From the NCBI RefSeq assembly GCF_024346135.1, contig NZ_JAGQCJ010000011.1, positions 45,810 through 109,809 on the forward strand: a stretch of DNA of 64,000 nt, read 5' to 3'. The stretch comes from Cyanobium sp. CH-040 (GTDB lineage Bacteria > Cyanobacteriota > Cyanobacteriia > PCC-6307 > Cyanobiaceae). A program made the translations under genes and the position numbers. Under the pieces are notes generated by a model. The model worked only from the letters and a program-made list of their open reading frames with translations. It was not told where the DNA came from and did no database searches. Positions 34,889 to 43,800 of this stretch are shown here, in pieces; position 1 is the stretch's first letter, and each line of letters begins with the position of its first letter.

Positions 34889-35722
34889 TCAGTTCTCCCC
34901 CCGGCTCACCTTGCGACCCGCCCAGGCGACGAGGCGGTCGAGCAGCAGGCCCACCACGCCCACATAGAGGATGGCCAGGATGATCTGGCTGGAGCTGGAG
35001 TCGCCGCCGGCGTTGTAGGCGTCCCAGATGAAGTAGCCGATGCCGCCGTCGGCCTTGAGCATCTCGGCGGCCACGATCGCCAGCCAGGCCAGGCCCACGG
35101 CGATGCGCAGTCCGGTGAACACGTAGGGCACGGTGGCCGGAATCACGATGTTGCGGATGTAGGCCCGCTTGCTCAGGCGCAGCACCCGGGCCACGTTGGT
35201 GTAGTCCTGGGGAATCTCCTTGATGCCCACGGCCGTGTTGATGATGATCGGCCAGATGGCGGTGATGAAGATCACGAAGATCGCCGAGGTGTTGGCGTCC
35301 TGAAACACCATCAGGGAGATCGGAAACCAGGCCAGCGGCGGCACGGTGCGCAGCACCTGCACCACCGGGTCGAAGCCCTTGCCGATGAAGCGGTTGAGGC
35401 CCAGCAGGCCGCCGATGGAGATCCCCACCACGGCCGCCAGGCCATAGCCGAGGGCCACCCGCTGCAGCGAGATCAGGATCTGCCAGCCCAGGCCCTTGCT
35501 GGTGCCGCCGTCATCGAAGAACGGCTGGCTGATGTAGGGATCCCAGGTGTCGATGATCACGTTCAGCGGCCCTGGCAGCCGGGTCACCCCGAGCAGGGCC
35601 GAGAGCATCTGCCACACCACCAGGAAGGCGCCGATGCAGAGGACGTAGGGCACCACCTGCCGCAGGCCGGGCAGGCGGAGGAGGCCGGCTTGCCGCCGGC
35701 GCGGGGGACTGAGGGTGGTCAT
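34889..35722 (-). CDS. nrtB: Nitrate ABC transporter permease NrtB
   Basis: 277 residues with about six membrane segments, the BPD-transport family EAA-like loop near VARVLRLSKRAYIRNIVIPA, and PLAWFPISLMVF. It forms the membrane channel of the nitrate importer. It ends one base before the start region of the following ATPase gene and begins 74 bases after nrtA. Confidence 0.93.
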   Translation of the reverse strand: MTTLSPPRRRQAGLLRLPGLRQVVPYVLCIGAFLVVWQMLSALLGVTRLPGPLNVIIDTWDPYISQPFFDDGGTSKGLGWQILISLQRVALGYGLAAVVGISIGGLLGLNRFIGKGFDPVVQVLRTVPPLAWFPISLMVFQDANTSAIFVIFITAIWPIIINTAVGIKEIPQDYTNVARVLRLSKRAYIRNIVIPATVPYVFTGLRIAVGLAWLAIVAAEMLKADGGIGYFIWDAYNAGGDSSSSQIILAILYVGVVGLLLDRLVAWAGRKVSRGEN

Positions 35723-35796
35723 CGCGGCTGGATGGAATCAGGACATGCGCGGCTGGGCCTGCGCCCGGGGTGGGGGAGCGATCCGCTCCGCCAGGC

Positions 35797-37098
35797 TCAC
35801 TTGAGCGTCTTGAAGGTGAGGCCGGCCAGGTAGGCCTTGGGATCCTCCGGATCGAACACCACACCGTCGAAGAACGTCTCCTTGCCGCGCGAATCGCTGG
35901 CGGGAATCGCCTGCTCCTGGCCGATGGCCTTGGCTGCCTCCTTCCAGAGATCCGCCCGGTTCACCTTGTCGATCAGGGCCTTGGTGTCGGTGTCCTGGGG
36001 CAGGTAGCCCCAGCGGATGTCCTCGGTGAGGAACCAGAGGTCGTGGCTCCTGTAGGGGAAGGAGGCGTTGCTGGCCCAGAACAGCATCCTGTAGGGGCTG
36101 TTCTGCACCACTCGGCCGTCGCCGTAGTCGACTTCGCCCGCCAGACGGGGCCTGATGTCGGCCACCGCGGCCTTGATGTAACGGTCCTTCGCCACGATCT
36201 CGCACATCTCATCGAGATTGGCGGGATCGTCACACCACATCTGGGCCTCCTGCACCGCCATCAGCATCGCCTTGGTGGCCTTGGGATGCTTGTCCGCCCA
36301 GTCGGCGCGCAGCGAAAAGGCCTTCTCGGGATGCTTGTCCCACAGTTCACCGGTCTGGGCGGCGGTGTACCCGAGCTTCTGGTTCACCGTGCGCTGGTTC
36401 CAGGGCTCACCCACGCAGAAGGTGTCCATGGTGCCCGTCTGCATGTTGGCCACCATCTGGGCCGGCGGCACCACCACCAGATCGGCCTCGGTGACGGGGT
36501 TTACGCCGTTGGCCGAGAGCCAGTAGCGCATCCACAGGTCGTGGGTGCCGCCGGGGAAGGTCATCGCCGCCTTGAGCAGCTTGCCGCTGGCCTTTTTCCT
36601 GTCGGCGATCGCCTTGATCTTCGGGTCCTTGATGGTGACCTTCTCGGCCAGGAATTCGTTGGACAGGGACAGGCCCTGTCCGTTCACGTTGAGCCGGGCC
36701 AGGATGTACATCGGCAGCGGCTTCTGGCTCTTGGTGATCGAGCCCGTGGTCAGCAGATAGGGCATCGGCGTGAGGATGTGCGCCCCGTCGATGCCGCCGC
36801 GCTCGCTGCCCAGTTCGAGGTTGTCACGGGTACCGGCCCAGGAGGTCTGCTTCACCACCTTCACGTCGGGCATGCCGTACTTGGCGAAGAAGCCCTTCTC
36901 CTTGGCGATGATCAGCGGTGAGGCATCGGTGAGGGCGATGAAGCCCAGGGTGGCGCCGCTCACCTCAGGTCCGTCAGCCCCGCCGGTGGCCGGCGCCTGG
37001 GCTGTGGGCTTCTGGCCACCGCAGGCGCTCAGCCAGATGGCACCGGCCGCGCCGCCGGCGGCGGTGAGCAGGAATTGACGGCGGGAAAACGTGGACAT
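35797..37098 (-). CDS. nrtA: Nitrate-binding lipoprotein NrtA
   Basis: 433 residues. The N-terminus SRRQFLLTAAGG followed by WLSACGG shows a twin-arginine signal joined to a lipobox Cys, so it is probably a Tat-exported lipoprotein facing the periplasm. Binding-domain motifs are GFIALTDASPLIIAKEKGFF, HILTPMPYLL and FPGGTHDLWMRYWL, of the nitrate/nitrite/cyanate family; the surrounding narB and nirA support nitrate. A Ala/Pro/Gly linker follows the lipobox. First gene of the nrt operon. Confidence 0.94.
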   Translation of the reverse strand: MSTFSRRQFLLTAAGGAAGAIWLSACGGQKPTAQAPATGGADGPEVSGATLGFIALTDASPLIIAKEKGFFAKYGMPDVKVVKQTSWAGTRDNLELGSERGGIDGAHILTPMPYLLTTGSITKSQKPLPMYILARLNVNGQGLSLSNEFLAEKVTIKDPKIKAIADRKKASGKLLKAAMTFPGGTHDLWMRYWLSANGVNPVTEADLVVVPPAQMVANMQTGTMDTFCVGEPWNQRTVNQKLGYTAAQTGELWDKHPEKAFSLRADWADKHPKATKAMLMAVQEAQMWCDDPANLDEMCEIVAKDRYIKAAVADIRPRLAGEVDYGDGRVVQNSPYRMLFWASNASFPYRSHDLWFLTEDIRWGYLPQDTDTKALIDKVNRADLWKEAAKAIGQEQAIPASDSRGKETFFDGVVFDPEDPKAYLAGLTFKTLK

Positions 37099-37244
37099 TG
37101 AACCTCGCGATGGAAGCCGGAGTGGAAACGATCTGCACTCCGGACGGGCTCCACAACGAAGCGCACCGAGCCGGCCTGAATCTTGCGCCGGCGCCTCATG
37201 CTGACCGGCCCCAATAGATCACCATGTCGCCCCGGGGTTGCAGC

Positions 37245-37258
37245 GTTGCGGTTGTTAC
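37245..37258 (-). promoter_or_regulatory. Candidate NtcA box upstream of nrtA
   Basis: Minus strand GTAACAACCGCAAC fits GT-N10-AC; its complement GTTGCGGTTGTTAC resembles the urtA and narB boxes (11-12 of 14 bases). It lies about 147 bases before the nrtA start. No TAN3T is seen at the 22-23 base distance, so it is weaker than the urtA site. Confidence 0.35.
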
Positions 37259-37293
37259 CGATCTCCGCTTTGCCGGCTGCTGGGGGTTCCGTG

Positions 37294-38412
37294 TCAGCGG
37301 GCCAGCATCTGGCGCAGCCGTTCGCCGCTGCGGGCCGCCAGCAGGGCACGGGCCTGGTCCAGCGCCGTCTCCAGGCTCTCGAACTGATCGGCCAGCCACA
37401 GCAGGGCCCCCAGGTTCCACACCAGGGCCCCGGCCAGGGGACCTTTGCCCGTCAGGGCCTCCAGAGCCTGCTGCCGCCACTCCTCCAGGCTCTGCCAGGG
37501 GGTCTCCTCGCCGTGCAGGCCGTGGTCGCGCGGATGCAGCAGCAGGCGCTCCGGCTGGCCCCGGCGCAGGCGGGCCGTGATCCCCGCGCGGCTGGTAGGC
37601 AGGTCGGTGGAGCCCTCCAGCCCCTTCACCGTGAGCACCTCGGTTTCGCCGGCCGCCGCCAGCGCCTCCCAGGCCCGCTTCTCGGTGGGCGGATGGACGA
37701 AGCCACTCACCAGCAGGTGCTCGCCGCGGTGGGGCGTCCAGAGCAGCTCCAGGCTGGCCACCGGCGGCCGCTTGCCGATCTCGTCGCGGGCCGGCACCAG
37801 CCGCTCGGCGGCGGGGAAGTGCAGGGGCTGGTGGGTGAGCGCCAGCTGGTGGCTGTCGAGCCGCCGCTGCAACTCCTCCAGCGGCAGTTGGCGCCAGTCG
37901 ATGCCGATGGCGGCGAACAGCTCGGCCAGGGTGACGCCGTACTTCACCGGCATCGGCTCGCCGCCGTGCAGCACCACCGGCACGCCGGTGCTGGCCAGCA
38001 TCAGCGCCACCAGGGGCAGCAGGGGGGCGGTGCGGCTGCGGCCGTCGTAGGGCACCCCGAAGCAGAGGGCCCGCCGGCCGGGCGTCCGCAGCACCGGCCC
38101 GTGCTGCCGGTAGCTGTCGAGCATGCCCGCCAGCTCCAGCGGCAGCGGCCGCCGGATCCGGTGGGCGATCAGGAAGGCCCCCATCTGGGCGTCGCTCACC
38201 CGGCCCTGGAGCATCAGGTCCATGGCGTCGCGGGCTTCGTCGCGGCTGAGGCCGGTGCTGGTGTGCTCGCCGCTGCCCACCTTGCCGATCAGTTCCCGGA
38301 AGCGGGCCCGTTCGCCGCCCAGGCTGTCCAGCCGCTGCAGCCGCCGCGCCTCACCGATCGCGCCGGGGGCGGGATCCGGCGTCAGCGCGGTTCTCGGTAG
38401 CGGTTGCAACAC
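37294..38412 (-). CDS. Anthranilate phosphoribosyltransferase-family protein of the nitrate cluster
   Basis: 372 residues related to TrpD/YbiB: FRELIGKVGSGEHTSTGLSRDEA, MGAFLIAHRIRRPLPLELAGML, then FGVPYDGRSRTAPLLPLVALMLAS and VVLHGGEPMPVKYG. The TrpD loop that binds PRPP (GTGGD) is replaced by GVPYDGRSR, so normal tryptophan synthesis is unlikely. It is conserved near nirA in cyanobacteria (from memory) but its role is unknown. GTG 38412 is chosen; no ATG is suitably placed. It is divergent from nirA and lies 195 bases upstream of nrtA on the same strand. Confidence 0.75.
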   Translation of the reverse strand: MLQPLPRTALTPDPAPGAIGEARRLQRLDSLGGERARFRELIGKVGSGEHTSTGLSRDEARDAMDLMLQGRVSDAQMGAFLIAHRIRRPLPLELAGMLDSYRQHGPVLRTPGRRALCFGVPYDGRSRTAPLLPLVALMLASTGVPVVLHGGEPMPVKYGVTLAELFAAIGIDWRQLPLEELQRRLDSHQLALTHQPLHFPAAERLVPARDEIGKRPPVASLELLWTPHRGEHLLVSGFVHPPTEKRAWEALAAAGETEVLTVKGLEGSTDLPTSRAGITARLRRGQPERLLLHPRDHGLHGEETPWQSLEEWRQQALEALTGKGPLAGALVWNLGALLWLADQFESLETALDQARALLAARSGERLRQMLAR

Positions 38413-38621
38413 GAAGGGACGGCTCGGCGGCAGACAATCCTGTGGTCTCCGTCGTGGAGATCCTCGATGACGCGGGGTGGTGCTGCTGTTATAGGCGCCA
38501 ACCCCTGCCACCACTGCTTCCGGCGGCGTAGCCCTCACTGGCGCCAGCTCGGGCCTGCCGCAGAGCCATCCCGGTTCTGGTGGGCATGCCGAGGTTGACC
38601 TGCCCGTTGAGGCCCCGCCGC

Positions 38622-40319
38622 ATGACCGGTTCATCGCTTCCATCCGCCGCCGCTTCGGCCACCGCTCCACCGGCCACCGCTCCACCGGCCACCGCTCCAC
38701 CGGCCGCCGCTCCACCGGCCGCCGCTCCACCGGCCGCCGCTCCACCGGCCGCTGGCCAGCCGCCCCTCAGCCCGCCCCTCAGCAAGATCGAGCAGGCCAA
38801 GGCCGAGCTCTGCGGCCTGGAGCTGGCCCCCCGGCTGGAGGAGCTGGGCCGCCAGGGATGGGAGGCCCTCGATGAGGCCACGCTCACCATCCGCCTCAAG
38901 TGGCTGGGCATCTTCTTCCGCCCCGTCACCCCGGGCCGCTTCATGGTGCGCCTGCGCCTGCCCAACGGCGTGATCCGCGCCGAGCAGCTGGAGGTGCTGG
39001 CCGAGGCGGTGGACCGTTGCGGTGAGCATGGAAGCGCCGACATCACCACCCGCCAGAACATCCAGCTGCGCGGCCTGCTGCTGGAGGACATGGCCCCCCT
39101 GATGGCGGCCCTGGAGGGGGTGGGGCTGACCAGCCGCCAGTCGGGCCACGACAACCCCCGCAACATCACCGGCAACCCCCTGGCCGGCATCGATCCCGAG
39201 GAGTTCCTCGACACCCGGCCGTTGGTGGACGCCATCCAGGCGGCCCTGCTGGGCCCTGCCGGCCCGCGCAACCTGCCCCGCAAGTTCAATGTGGCCGTGG
39301 GCGGCGCCCCCGACAGCTTCCTGCTCCACAACGACCTCGCCTACCTGCCGGCCCTGCGCGCGGGCGACCTGGGCTTCACGGTGATGGTGGGCGGCTTCTT
39401 CTCCGCCCAGCGCAACGAGCTGGCCATCCCCCTGGGGCTGTGGCTGCCGGCCGGGCAGCTGCCCGCATTCACCCTGGCGGTGCTGCGCCATTACGAGCGC
39501 GCAGGCAACCGCCAGCAGCGCAACAGGAGCCGGCTGATGTATCTGGTCGATCAGCTCGGCCTGGAGGGCTACCGCCAGGCGGTGCTCGCCAGCTGGCAGG
39601 AGCTGGCGGCCGATCTGGGACCGGAGCTGGGCGGTGACCCGGCGGCCGCCTGCCCCCACGACGGCAGTCACCTGGTGAGCCGCGCCCCCCGCGACGGCCT
39701 CGGCCTGCAGCCGCAGAAGCAGGAGGGGCTGCACTGGCTGGGGCTGCACGTGCCCATGGGGCGTCTCGACGGCGAGGCCATGACGGAGCTGGCGCGGCTG
39801 GCGCGCACCCACGGCAGTGGCGAGCTGCGGCTCACCGAGGCCCAGAACGCCCTGATCGTGAACGTGCCCGCCGAGCGCGTTGAGGCTCTGCTGGCCGAGC
39901 CGCTGCTGCAGCGCCTCCGCCCCGACCCCTCCCCCCTGCAGGCCGAGGCGGTGAGCTGCACCGGCAACGCCTACTGCGGCTTCGCCCTGATCCCCACCAA
40001 GGGCACGGCCCAGGCGGTGCTCGAGGAACTGGAGCGGCGCGTGGAGCTGCCCCACGCCGTGCGCATGCACTGGACCGGCTGCCCCAACGCCTGCGGCCAG
40101 CCCTACATGGGCCAGATCGGCCTGATGGGCGCCAAGGCCCGCAAGGACGGCCAGATGGTGGAGGCCGCCAAGATCTTCCTGGGCGGGTCCATGGAGGCCG
40201 AGCCGAAGCTCGCCGAGCTGCACGACAAGGGCGTGCCGCTCAGCGACCTGCCGGACGTGCTCGAAGAGCTGCTGGTGGAGCGCTTCGGGGCCCGCCGCCG
40301 CACTTCGGCCGGCGCCTGA
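38622..40319 (+). CDS. nirA: Ferredoxin-nitrite reductase NirA
   Basis: 565 residues. The siroheme/4Fe-4S cysteines are Cys446 and Cys452 (SCTGNAYCGFAL) and Cys487 and Cys491 (TGCPNACGQ); DITTRQNIQLRG and LPRKFNVAVGGAPD are siroheme-domain motifs. It reduces nitrite to ammonium with six ferredoxin electrons. ATG 38622 is chosen. Residues about 14-46 are a Pro/Ala/Thr repeat absent from standard NirA. Siroheme genes follow directly downstream. Confidence 0.96.
   Translation: MTGSSLPSAAASATAPPATAPPATAPPAAAPPAAAPPAAAPPAAGQPPLSPPLSKIEQAKAELCGLELAPRLEELGRQGWEALDEATLTIRLKWLGIFFRPVTPGRFMVRLRLPNGVIRAEQLEVLAEAVDRCGEHGSADITTRQNIQLRGLLLEDMAPLMAALEGVGLTSRQSGHDNPRNITGNPLAGIDPEEFLDTRPLVDAIQAALLGPAGPRNLPRKFNVAVGGAPDSFLLHNDLAYLPALRAGDLGFTVMVGGFFSAQRNELAIPLGLWLPAGQLPAFTLAVLRHYERAGNRQQRNRSRLMYLVDQLGLEGYRQAVLASWQELAADLGPELGGDPAAACPHDGSHLVSRAPRDGLGLQPQKQEGLHWLGLHVPMGRLDGEAMTELARLARTHGSGELRLTEAQNALIVNVPAERVEALLAEPLLQRLRPDPSPLQAEAVSCTGNAYCGFALIPTKGTAQAVLEELERRVELPHAVRMHWTGCPNACGQPYMGQIGLMGAKARKDGQMVEAAKIFLGGSMEAEPKLAELHDKGVPLSDLPDVLEELLVERFGARRRTSAGA
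38661..38750 (+). repeat. Six 15-bp tandem repeats in the 5' end of nirA
   Basis: Three copies of ACCGCTCCACCGGCC followed by three copies of GCCGCTCCACCGGCC, exact within each group. They encode TAPPA and AAPPA units in the NirA N-terminus. The two homogeneous blocks show recent slippage expansion after one base change. It is coding repeat, not a CRISPR. Confidence 0.9.
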
Positions 40320-40455
40320 GTCCGATGGGGGTTCCCCAGGCAGCGCGGGTGGTCTCCGGCCCCTGGCCCGGGCTGGGGCAGCGGCAGCGCTGCGCCGCCC
40401 TTAGGGTCGAGCGGCAGTGGCGCTGCGGCCGCGCAGATGCGCCGCTCACCCTGGA

Positions 40456-41775
40456 GTGAATCCCCTGGTTTCCGCCCAGCCCAGTCCCGCGGACCTGCCC
40501 GCCAGCGGCGATCCCGCCCGCTGGCCCTGGCTGCAGCGGCTGCGCCGCGACCCTGCCCTGACCGTGGAGCCCTGGCTGAGGGCCATCGAAACCGGTGCGC
40601 TGACGCCGGAGGCCGACCTGCTCACGGCGCTGGCCGCGCAGCTCGATGCGGCCGCCGAGCTGCGTCTGCTGCGCTGGTGGGCCGCCCAGCCCTCTCCCGA
40701 TCCCCGGTTGCCGGCATTGCTGGGCCGCCACCGCGATCCGCGGCTGGGCGCCTGGCTTCTGGCCCGGCTGCAGGACGGGCCAGCGGCCCTGGCGGCCGGC
40801 CTGGCCCCGGTGGTGGCGGAGGGGCTGTTGCCGCTGCTGGGGGCGCAGCGGCTGCCCCAGGCCTGGCCGGTGTTGAAGCGCTGGCTGCTGGCGCCGGTTG
40901 CCGGGCCGCTGCGGCGCGCGGCCCTGGAGGGCGTCGCCGTAGGCCTGCCGGTGTGGCCCCGGGCCGATCTGCGCGGCTGCCTCCAGGGGCTGGCGGCTGA
41001 TCTCGACCCCCGCCTGGCGGCCGGGGCGGTGGATCTGCTCGCCCGCCTGCCCCGCAGCCGCCGGCTGCTGCTGCCCCTGGCCCGGCGCGGGCTGGATCCC
41101 TCGGTGGCCCTGCGCCTGCAGCGCCGTCTGGCGGCGACGCCGGTGCAGCCGCTGCTGCTGGTGGTGCATGGCCGCAGTGGCGGCGTGCTGCCCGCCGAGG
41201 TCCTCGACCTGGCGCAGGAGCTGGAGCAGCGGCGCGGGGCGCCGGTGCGGTTGCAGGCGCTCACGGCCGCCTCCCCGCCGGAGGCCGGTTCCTGGCTGCG
41301 GTCGGGACCGCAGCTCACCCTGGTGCCGCTGCTGCTGCTGCCGGGTGGCCATGTGCGCCACGATCTGCCCGCCATCGCCGCCCACTGGCGCCGCCTCACG
41401 CCCCTGCTGCGCCTGCCCTTCCTCGGTGCCTGGCCCCGCTGGCAGGCGGGTCTCGCCGCCGAGGTGCAGGCCCTGGCCGCTGCCCATGCCGGGCCCGGCC
41501 TGCAGCCGCTGCTGCTGCATCACCCGCTCACCACCCCCCTGGCCGGGCGCTACCTGGCCCGGCTGGAGCAGGTGAGCGGCGGGCGCGCGCACGCCACTCC
41601 ATACAGTGCCGGGGAGCTTGCCGAGTTCCAGCTGCCCCGTTCAGCCCCGGCCCTGCCCCTGGCCCTGGCGGCCAACCGCTTCACCGATCGGCTGGGCGAT
41701 CGGGTGGGACCCCCCTTGCTGCAGCGGCCGGCCCTGCGCCAGCTGCTGCTCGAGGAGCTGGAGGCCCTGCCGTGA
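40456..41775 (+). CDS. CbiX/SirB-like sirohydrochlorin chelatase with helical N-terminal extension
   Basis: About 439 residues. The C-terminal part (from about 235) is chelatase-like: LLLVVHGRSGGVLPAEVLDLAQEL, LTLVPLLLLPGGHVRHDLPAIAAHW, then LLLHHPLTTPLAGRYLARLEQ, with the His of VHGR and GGHVRHD as metal-binding candidates. The N-terminal 220 residues are Leu/Ala/Arg-rich helices resembling HEAT-type repeats. Placed between nirA and cobA it probably inserts iron to make siroheme. Both candidate starts are GTG (40417, 40456). The stop overlaps cobA by four bases. Confidence 0.75.
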   Translation: MNPLVSAQPSPADLPASGDPARWPWLQRLRRDPALTVEPWLRAIETGALTPEADLLTALAAQLDAAAELRLLRWWAAQPSPDPRLPALLGRHRDPRLGAWLLARLQDGPAALAAGLAPVVAEGLLPLLGAQRLPQAWPVLKRWLLAPVAGPLRRAALEGVAVGLPVWPRADLRGCLQGLAADLDPRLAAGAVDLLARLPRSRRLLLPLARRGLDPSVALRLQRRLAATPVQPLLLVVHGRSGGVLPAEVLDLAQELEQRRGAPVRLQALTAASPPEAGSWLRSGPQLTLVPLLLLPGGHVRHDLPAIAAHWRRLTPLLRLPFLGAWPRWQAGLAAEVQALAAAHAGPGLQPLLLHHPLTTPLAGRYLARLEQVSGGRAHATPYSAGELAEFQLPRSAPALPLALAANRFTDRLGDRVGPPLLQRPALRQLLLEELEALP

Positions 41776-42587
41776 CCAGCCCGGACCCGCCGGCACCCGG
41801 CAGCCCTCCGGCCGGCAGTGGCACGGTGTACCTGGTGGGCGCCGGACCCGGCGATCCCGAGCTGCTCACCGTGAAGGCCGAGCGCCTGCTGCGGCGCTGC
41901 GATGCCCTCGTCTACGACTCGCTGGTGCCCAGGGCCCTGCTCGACCTGGTGCCCCCCGGCTGCGAGCGCCACTTCGTGGGCAAGCGCCGCGGCCACCACT
42001 CGGTGCCCCAGCCCAGCACCAACGCCGTGCTGGTGGATCTGGCCGGGCGTCACCGCTGCATCGTGCGCCTCAAGGGCGGCGATCCCTTCCTGTTCGGGCG
42101 CGGCGGCGAGGAGGCCGCCCACCTGGCCGCCCAGGGCGTGCCGGTGGAGGTGGTGCCGGGCGTCACCGCCGGTATCGCCGCTCCGGCCTATGCCGGCATT
42201 CCCGTCACCCACCGCAGCGCCGGCTCCAGCGTCACCTTCGTGACAGGCCACGAGGAGATCGACAAACAGCGCCCCGGGGTGGACTGGCGCGGCCTGGCCC
42301 GCAGCAGCGACGGGCTGGTGATCTACATGGGCCTGCACAACCTGCACCGCATCGCCGAGGAGCTGCTGGCGGGCGGGCTCGCCGCCGACACCCCGGCCGC
42401 CGTGATCCAGCAGGGCACGGTTCAGGGCCAGCGGTTGCTGCTCAGCCCCCTCGCCGAGCTGGCCGAGCGGGCGGAGGCCGCGGGTTTCGCCTCCCCCTCG
42501 ATCGTGGTGGTGGGGGAGGTGGTGGCCCAGCGGGTGAGCGCCTGCAGCCCCACCCCGGCGGCCGTGGAGATGCCGATCCCCTTCTGA
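41772..42587 (+). CDS. cobA: Uroporphyrinogen-III C-methyltransferase (SUMT)
   Basis: 271 residues. VYLVGAGPGDPELLTVKAERLL, DALVYDSLV, VRLKGGDPFLFGRGGEE, VPGVTAGIAAPAYAGIPVTHR and VIYMGL are SUMT motifs. It makes precorrin-2 from uroporphyrinogen III with two SAM. It starts with GTG overlapping the chelatase stop (GTGA), so the siroheme pair is co-translated downstream of nirA. No separate precorrin-2 dehydrogenase is visible. Confidence 0.94.
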   Translation: MTSPDPPAPGSPPAGSGTVYLVGAGPGDPELLTVKAERLLRRCDALVYDSLVPRALLDLVPPGCERHFVGKRRGHHSVPQPSTNAVLVDLAGRHRCIVRLKGGDPFLFGRGGEEAAHLAAQGVPVEVVPGVTAGIAAPAYAGIPVTHRSAGSSVTFVTGHEEIDKQRPGVDWRGLARSSDGLVIYMGLHNLHRIAEELLAGGLAADTPAAVIQQGTVQGQRLLLSPLAELAERAEAAGFASPSIVVVGEVVAQRVSACSPTPAAVEMPIPF

Positions 42588-42610
42588 TCGGCCGGGTGCC
42601 GCTGCCCGGA

Positions 42611-43444
42611 TCAGTCGAGCTGCAGCACGCCGCGGGTGCGCTGGCGGCGCCGCTGATCCTGGGCCTCGAAGCGCTGCATGCAGTCGCCCTGGGGGGCCAG
42701 CAGGCAGTTCACGTAGTCGGAGGCGTCCACCAGGGCGGCACGGATGGCCTTGCCCACGGGTGTGCGCTGGGTCTCGCTGCTGGAGTTGTCGTAGCGGAAC
42801 GTGCCCGCCGCCCCCACCAGGGCCTGGCCGCCGCGGCTCATCGGCACCCCCAGGATCGTGAGGCCCGCGGCGGGCAGCAGGTTCACCCCCTGCTGCCGGC
42901 TCTCGGCCGTGCTCGTGGCCGTGCCCTCCACCGTGCGGAAGCCCACCACCTCACCGGTGGTGCTGTCCACCACGCGGATGTCGATGGCCACGTAGTCGGT
43001 GGTTTCCGCCTGTTCGCTGCGGCCGCCGATGCCCAGCAGGCTCATGCCGCTGCCGGAGGTCTTGGTCGCCACGTTCGACTCGTAGGAGCTCACGGTGCCC
43101 AGCACGATGTAGCGGGCCCCGGTCATCTGGCCCCGCTGGGCCGCGGCGGGACCCTGCCGCACGATGCCCAGCTCCGCCAGCTCCTGCTCGGAGAGCACCG
43201 CCTTGAGGTTGCTGCGCTCCACCACCTGCACGCCGCCGCCGGCCTGCAGCTCATTGGCCAGGGCCGCCGAGAGATCCTCCGCCACCGGGCCGCTCCACCA
43301 CCAGGACTGGTTGACGGTGTTCTTGAACTCGGGCACCGACACCGTGGGGCGCCCTGCCGGCGCCTGGGCCAGGGCCGGTGCGGCGCCGATGCCCACCGCC
43401 AGGGTGAGCAGCAGGGCGGCGCTGGTGGCGGTGGTGCGGGTCAT
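42611..43444 (-). CDS. CsgG-family exported protein
   Basis: 277 residues with a signal peptide (cleavage near ALAQ) and a CsgG/HfaB-like domain: TVSVPEFKN, LANELQAGGGVQVVERSNLKAVLSEQELAELG, GARYIVLGTVSSYE, DYVAIDIRVVDSTTGEVVG. There is no lipobox Cys, unlike true CsgG. No curli genes are near. The role in the envelope is unknown. It converges with cobA. Confidence 0.78.
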   Translation of the reverse strand: MTRTTATSAALLLTLAVGIGAAPALAQAPAGRPTVSVPEFKNTVNQSWWWSGPVAEDLSAALANELQAGGGVQVVERSNLKAVLSEQELAELGIVRQGPAAAQRGQMTGARYIVLGTVSSYESNVATKTSGSGMSLLGIGGRSEQAETTDYVAIDIRVVDSTTGEVVGFRTVEGTATSTAESRQQGVNLLPAAGLTILGVPMSRGGQALVGAAGTFRYDNSSSETQRTPVGKAIRAALVDASDYVNCLLAPQGDCMQRFEAQDQRRRQRTRGVLQLD

Positions 43445-43800
43445 GGGGTCTGATCGCCTGGCGTGTCGGAGCCCATTCAACCAATCCCGGCCAGTCCGCG
43501 GCTGGTGAAGCGCAGGCGGGCCAGGTGAGGGGCTGAGGGGCGGGAACGCTGCCCGGTGAGGGGCGACCAAGCTGAAGAGAATCGGAACTCTGCGGGTCCG
43601 GATTCGGTTTTGGTAGTACTCGCCACGGTTGGCGGTGCTGGCGCTTCGGTTCACTTGAGCACCGCCCAACCCGCCACCCGGGCGCTCCCGCCATGGCCGC
43701 CACACCCCTCCGCCGAAACCCCCATCTGCTGGAGAGTCAACCTCCGGCGCCGCCGCACGCTGAGCGCTCAACGGCGCTGCACAGCGTGCGGCCGGCGCCG
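43445..43800. other. 356-base divergent intergenic region
   Basis: It separates the CsgG-like gene (minus) from the cupin gene (plus). An in-frame ATG at 43693 could extend the cupin protein by 36 low-complexity residues, which I do not favour. A short AT-richer patch near 43600-43625 (GGTTTTGGTAGTACT) may contain a promoter; I see no recognisable operator. Confidence 0.4.

Noticed and set aside
38485..38505. GTTATAGGCGCCAAC upstream of nirA as an NtcA site.
   Set aside because: The spacer between GT and AC is 11 bases instead of 10, and no TAN3T follows at the right distance.
38661..38750. Regular repeats considered as a CRISPR array.
   Set aside because: The repeats are contiguous 15-mers without spacers and in coding frame.
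38631..40223. A 530-codon open frame antisense to nirA.
   Set aside because: Same antisense effect; the nirA sense frame carries all cluster cysteines.
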